Shown here: positions 40,777-44,401 of the stretch, piece after piece
Layout of the letters: each line of letters opens with the position of its first letter
Position numbering within the stretch: position 1 is the stretch's first letter
Assembly (NCBI RefSeq): GCF_000411975.1
Contig: NZ_ASXG01000105.1
Coordinates: 1-44,401, forward strand
DNA: 44,401 nt
Reading direction: 5' to 3'
Source: Amycolatopsis orientalis DSM 43388
Lineage (GTDB): Bacteria > Actinomycetota > Actinomycetes > Mycobacteriales > Pseudonocardiaceae
Made by a program: the position numbers and the translations under genes
The notes under the pieces: generated by a model
The model's database searches: none
What the model saw: only the letters and a program-made list of their open reading frames with translations
Told to the model about the DNA's origin: nothing

Positions 40777-43700
40777 TCACTCCGCGGCGGACAGGTCCGG
40801 GACCGTCAGCAGCGTCAGCTCCGCGTCGTCCAGAGCTTCGAGGTCGACGTCCGGGCCGGCCAGCCGCATCGCTTGCGCCCGGATGGCGCGTTCGAGCAGG
40901 CCGCGGGCCGAACGGCCGTTGGCGAAGCCCGGTCCGCGGTCGAGCCCGGCCATGAACCCGGGCAGCGCTTCGGTGAGCGCGGCGTCGAGCCGGTAGCCCT
41001 GTTTGCCCGCCATCGCGGTGAAAATCGCCGCCAGCTGGTCGTTGTCGTAGTCGGCGAAGTGCACGGTCGCGCCGAAGCGGGACCGCAGGCCGGCGTTGGC
41101 GTCGAGGAAGCGGTCCATGTCCGCCGGGTAGCCGGCCGCGATCACGATGAGGTCCTCGCGATGGTTTTCCATCTGCACCAGCAGTTCCGCGATCGCCTCG
41201 GCCCCGAAGTCGGCGCCCGACGCGGAACCTTGGACCAGCGTGTAGGCCTCGTCGACGAACAGCAGCCCGCCGATCGCCCGTTCGCACACCTCGCGGGTTT
41301 TCGGCGCGGTCTGGCCGATGTACTCCCCCACCAGGTCCGGCCGCGCGACCTCGACCAGGTGCCCGGACGGCAGCACGCCCAGCTCGCGGTAGATCTGCCC
41401 CATCAGGCGCGCGACGGTCGTCTTCGCCGTGCCCGGATTGCCGGTGAACACCAGGTGCCTGCTGCGCGCGCCGACCGGCAGCCCGGCCTTGCGCCGCCGC
41501 GCGTCCAGCCGGGTTTCCGCGACCAGCGCGCGAACCTGCTCCTTCACGCCGTCCAGGCCGATCATGCCGTCGAGTTCGGCCAGCAGGTCGTCCAGTCCCC
41601 GGCGCGGCCCGGCGTCGTCGCTGACCGCGACCCCCGCCTCGCCCGGCAGGTCCGCGGCCACCAGCACGGCCAGCTGGTCCGGCGGCGTGTCCGGCGCGGC
41701 GGCGAGCCGGCTGGACTGCCTGCTGATCGCGGCTTCCAGAAGGCCGCGCGCGGACCGGCCGTTGGCGAAGCCGCGGCCGCGCGGGATGCGGCGGATCGCC
41801 TCGGGCAGCGCCGCGAGCAGGTCCTCCGACAGCTCGTAGCCCTGGCTCTTCGCCATCACCGTGAAGATCCCGGCGAGTTCCTCGTTGGTGTAGTCCGGGA
41901 ATTCGATCCGGCCGGAGAACCGCGACCGCAGGCCCGGGTTGGACTCGAGGAACTCGTCCATCTGCTTGGGATAGCCCGCGACGAACACCACCAGGTCGTC
42001 GCGGTGGTTCTCCATCTGCACCAGCAGCTCGGTGACGGCTTCCTTGCCGTAGTCGTCGTTGTCGTCGCGCACGAGGTTGTACGCCTCGTCGATGAACAGC
42101 ACGCCGCCCGCGGCCCGTTCGCACACCTCGCGGGTCTTCGGCGCCGTCTGGCCGGTGAACTCGGCGACGAGATCGCCGCGGCCGACCTCGACCAGGTGCC
42201 CGGACGGGAGCACGCCCAGCTCGCGGTAAATCTGCCCGACCAGCCGCGACACGGTCGTTTTCGCCGTGCCCGGGTTGCCGGTGAACAGCAGGTGCCGGCT
42301 GCGCACGGCGACCTTCATGCCCGCTTCCCGCCGCCGCGCGTCGACGGCCATCTCGTCCACCATCGACCGCACGCGCTGTTTCACCGAATCGAGCCCGATC
42401 ATCGCGTCCAGCTCGGCCAGCAGCTCCGGCAGGCTGCGCCGCGGACCGGAGTCGTCCACCGCGCCCACTCCGGACTCGCCGGGCTGCGGCAGGTCGGCCG
42501 CGACGAGCGTGACCAGGTCCGCGCCGCCGTCGGTGGTCAGCCGGGTGGACTGCTTGCCGATCGCCGCTTCCAGCAGCACGCGCGCGGACCGGCCGTTCGC
42601 GAAGCCGCGGCCGCGCGGGATCCGCCGGACCGCCTCGGGCAGCGCGGCGAGCAGGTCCTCCGAGAGCTCGTACCCCTGGCTCTTCGCCATCGCGCGGAAG
42701 ATCTGCGCCAGCTCGTCGTTGGAGTAGTCCGGGAATTCGATGGACCCGGCGAACCGCGAGCGCAGGCCGGAGTTGGACTCCAGGAAGGCGTCCATCTCCT
42801 TGGGGTAGCCGGCCGCGAAGACCACCAGGTCCTCGCGGTGGTTTTCCATCTGCACCAGCAGTTCCGCGACCGCTTCCCGGCCGAAGTCGTCGTCCTTGTC
42901 GTTCACGAGGTTGTACGCCTCGTCGAGGAACAGCACGCCGCCGACGGCCCGCTGCACCACCGCGCGGGTCTTCAGCGAGGTCTCGCCGACGTACTCGCCG
43001 ACCAGGTCGGTGCGGGTCACCTCGACGACATGGCCCTTGGGAAGCGCGCCGAGCGCCCGGTAAATCTTGCCGAGCAGCCGGGCGACGGTCGTCTTCGCCG
43101 TGCCCGGGTTCCCGGTGAGCAGCAGGTGCCGGCTGCGCACGGCGACCTTCATGCCCGCTTCCCGGCGCCGCGCGTCGATCTCCATCTCCGACGTCAGCGA
43201 CCGGACCCGCTGCTTGACCGCGGAGAGGCCGATCATCGCGTCCAGCTCGGCGAGCAGTTCCTCGATAGAGGATCCGCCGCGCTGGCCGGCCGCGGCGACG
43301 AGCGGCTCGATGTCCGGGTGGCCGATCTCGATCCGGCTGCCCGGCGTCGCGCCCCGGCTGATCGCCTGCCGCGACGCCGCGTCCAGCAGCGTCTCCACCG
43401 TGCGGGCGCTGGGTTCCGCGGCCAGCGGGGCGAGGCGGTCGCGCACGTCGGCGGGCAGGCCGAACGAGCGTTCCCGGGCGAGGACGTCGAGCAGCGCGGC
43501 CGCCTCGGCGGGCCGGTCGAACCGGGGCAGCCGGTACTGCAGCATGGTCTGCACCAGGTCCGGGGCCTCGGTGCTGAGCTGTTCGAGCACCTTCTCGGTG
43601 CCGTCCAGCACGATCAGCCGGCAGCTGTCCTGGTCGCGCGCGTATCGGCGCAGCAGGCGGATCGTGCCGGCGACGTCCTTCTCGAAGAGCGCGTCGACCC

Positions 43701-44401
43701 GTTCCGCGAGCATCAGCGCGGAGCCGCCGTTCTCGATCTCGTTGATCGTCGCGGGCACCGAGCGCTCGACCGGGTCGTCGCCGTACTCGGCGAGCAGGGC
43801 GACGCAGTCGAAGAACTCGGCGTTGTCGAACCCGACCTCGGCTTCGGTCAGCGACGCCTTCAGCGCCCGGGTGAACCGGCGCTGGCCGGTGTTCGCCTCC
43901 CCGACCAGCAGGATGAACGGGTTCGGCTGCTTGGTGCCCGCGGTCATCCGGGCCGCCTCGCGCTTCTCCCATTCGGCGTAGGCCTTCTGCCACTCCGCGT
44001 AGGCCTTTTCGTAGCGGGCCTGCTCCTTGCGCTGCCACATGCGGTTGCCCGCGGCCAGCAGGTCGAGCGTGACCGACCGGCTGTGCCGCGCCATGTCGCC
44101 GAGCACGTTGTTGCCGGAGCCGTCCGAACCCGGCCGTTCCGGTTCGACCGGCGGCGGCTCGCCGGGGCCGTTCGCGGTGCCGTGCCGGGTGGCGTCCGCC
44201 CAGGCGATTACCCTGGTGGCGCGCGTGACGAACTCGGAGACCGACTCGGGTCCGGAGACGAACATCCCGGCCTGGCCCAGGTTCTCCACCCGGACCTGCG
44301 GCGCGGCGGGATTAGGCGCCGGGGCGCTCGCGGGACCCGGCGGCGGCGCGGCGGGCAGCGGCGACGCTCCCGAAGGCGCGGGCGCGGCGGGCGGCGGCGC
44401 C
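40777..44401 (-). CDS. Triple CbxX-type AAA+ ATPase (5' partial)
   Basis: At least 1208 residues; the frame stays open to the window edge, and the GTG at 44289 has no ribosome site, so the true start lies outside. A Pro/Ala-rich linker (44290-44401) precedes a degenerate AAA-like domain: LLVGEANTGQRR near 43905 lacks the Walker A lysine, LIVLDGTE is Walker B-like. Three complete CbxX/CfqX domains follow, with GNPGTAKTTV loops near 43100, 42265 and 41430, about 278 residues apart. Walker B (VLFLDEAYNL, VLFIDEAYNL, LLFVDEAYTL) and the FANGRSAR sensor are present in all three. Related CbxX proteins remodel protein complexes; multi-CbxX proteins in actinomycetes often have a beta-helix N-terminus, which would fit here but cannot be seen. 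Not a typical EccA, which has one AAA domain. Confidence 0.9.
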   Translation of the reverse strand, partial: APPPAAPAPSGASPLPAAPPPGPASAPAPNPAAPQVRVENLGQAGMFVSGPESVSEFVTRATRVIAWADATRHGTANGPGEPPPVEPERPGSDGSGNNVLGDMARHSRSVTLDLLAAGNRMWQRKEQARYEKAYAEWQKAYAEWEKREAARMTAGTKQPNPFILLVGEANTGQRRFTRALKASLTEAEVGFDNAEFFDCVALLAEYGDDPVERSVPATINEIENGGSALMLAERVDALFEKDVAGTIRLLRRYARDQDSCRLIVLDGTEKVLEQLSTEAPDLVQTMLQYRLPRFDRPAEAAALLDVLARERSFGLPADVRDRLAPLAAEPSARTVETLLDAASRQAISRGATPGSRIEIGHPDIEPLVAAAGQRGGSSIEELLAELDAMIGLSAVKQRVRSLTSEMEIDARRREAGMKVAVRSRHLLLTGNPGTAKTTVARLLGKIYRALGALPKGHVVEVTRTDLVGEYVGETSLKTRAVVQRAVGGVLFLDEAYNLVNDKDDDFGREAVAELLVQMENHREDLVVFAAGYPKEMDAFLESNSGLRSRFAGSIEFPDYSNDELAQIFRAMAKSQGYELSEDLLAALPEAVRRIPRGRGFANGRSARVLLEAAIGKQSTRLTTDGGADLVTLVAADLPQPGESGVGAVDDSGPRRSLPELLAELDAMIGLDSVKQRVRSMVDEMAVDARRREAGMKVAVRSRHLLFTGNPGTAKTTVSRLVGQIYRELGVLPSGHLVEVGRGDLVAEFTGQTAPKTREVCERAAGGVLFIDEAYNLVRDDNDDYGKEAVTELLVQMENHRDDLVVFVAGYPKQMDEFLESNPGLRSRFSGRIEFPDYTNEELAGIFTVMAKSQGYELSEDLLAALPEAIRRIPRGRGFANGRSARGLLEAAISRQSSRLAAAPDTPPDQLAVLVAADLPGEAGVAVSDDAGPRRGLDDLLAELDGMIGLDGVKEQVRALVAETRLDARRRKAGLPVGARSRHLVFTGNPGTAKTTVARLMGQIYRELGVLPSGHLVEVARPDLVGEYIGQTAPKTREVCERAIGGLLFVDEAYTLVQGSASGADFGAEAIAELLVQMENHREDLIVIAAGYPADMDRFLDANAGLRSRFGATVHFADYDNDQLAAIFTAMAGKQGYRLDAALTEALPGFMAGLDRGPGFANGRSARGLLERAIRAQAMRLAGPDVDLEALDDAELTLLTVPDLSAAE

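Noticed and set aside
40777..44401. EccA-type ESX ATPase
   Set aside because: EccA has one CbxX domain after a TPR region. This protein has three plus a degenerate one, and no ESX genes are adjacent.

Overview
The window is very GC-rich actinobacterial chromosome, most likely from Amycolatopsis or a close relative in the Pseudonocardiaceae. The reasons are the dcw gene order, a meso-DAP type MurE, many GTG and TTG starts, short type VII (ESX) secretion genes beside mraZ, and a clgR-pspA-pspM stress module. The genus is inferred from gene content and sequence style only; nothing was searched.

Layout. (1) 1-16700 is the division and cell-wall (dcw) cluster on the minus strand, read right to left: mraZ, rsmH, ftsL, ftsI, then murE, murF, mraY, murD, ftsW, murG, murC, ftsQ. 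Most junctions overlap by 1-14 bases, so the operon is translationally coupled. A strong hairpin after ftsI splits it in two. ftsZ does not follow ftsQ inside the window; an NmrA-like oxidoreductase gene with a paired palindromic operator sits there instead. mraZ has a textbook promoter with four GTGG repeats at exact 10-base spacing, and upstream of it lies a much larger array of 19 GTGGG repeats on the opposite strand. (2) 16710-18894 is a four-gene ESX-type accessory operon: a YxxxD protein, a DUF3558 lipoprotein, a WXG/PPE-like protein and EspG. (3) 19160-24163 is the plus-strand moxR, DUF58, transglutaminase (TgpA-like) trio. (4) 24529-32779 is a looser region with DUF3040, dinB, a methyltransferase, a ParA-like ATPase, nei, a structured small-ORF/RNA candidate, a GNAT acetyltransferase and pyrD. 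It has long intergenic stretches filled with degenerate tandem repeats and a copy of a 114-base repeat that is also found at the left end. (5) 32983-34284 encodes an allophanate-hydrolase-like protein whose amidase active site is missing. (6) 35291-40524 holds, right to left, rimO, pgsA, cinA (C-terminal type), clgR, pspA and pspM: envelope-stress genes with a ClgR-type box and a SigE-type promoter. (7) 40777 to the right edge is a large protein with three tandem CbxX-type AAA+ domains and a degenerate fourth. Its reading frame stays open to the window edge, so its N-terminus is missing.

The genes most worth following are the mraZ repeat array, the structured 30424-30600 locus, the nested inverted repeat between mraZ and rsmH, the dispersed palindromic elements, the active-site-less allophanate hydrolase and the multi-AAA protein.
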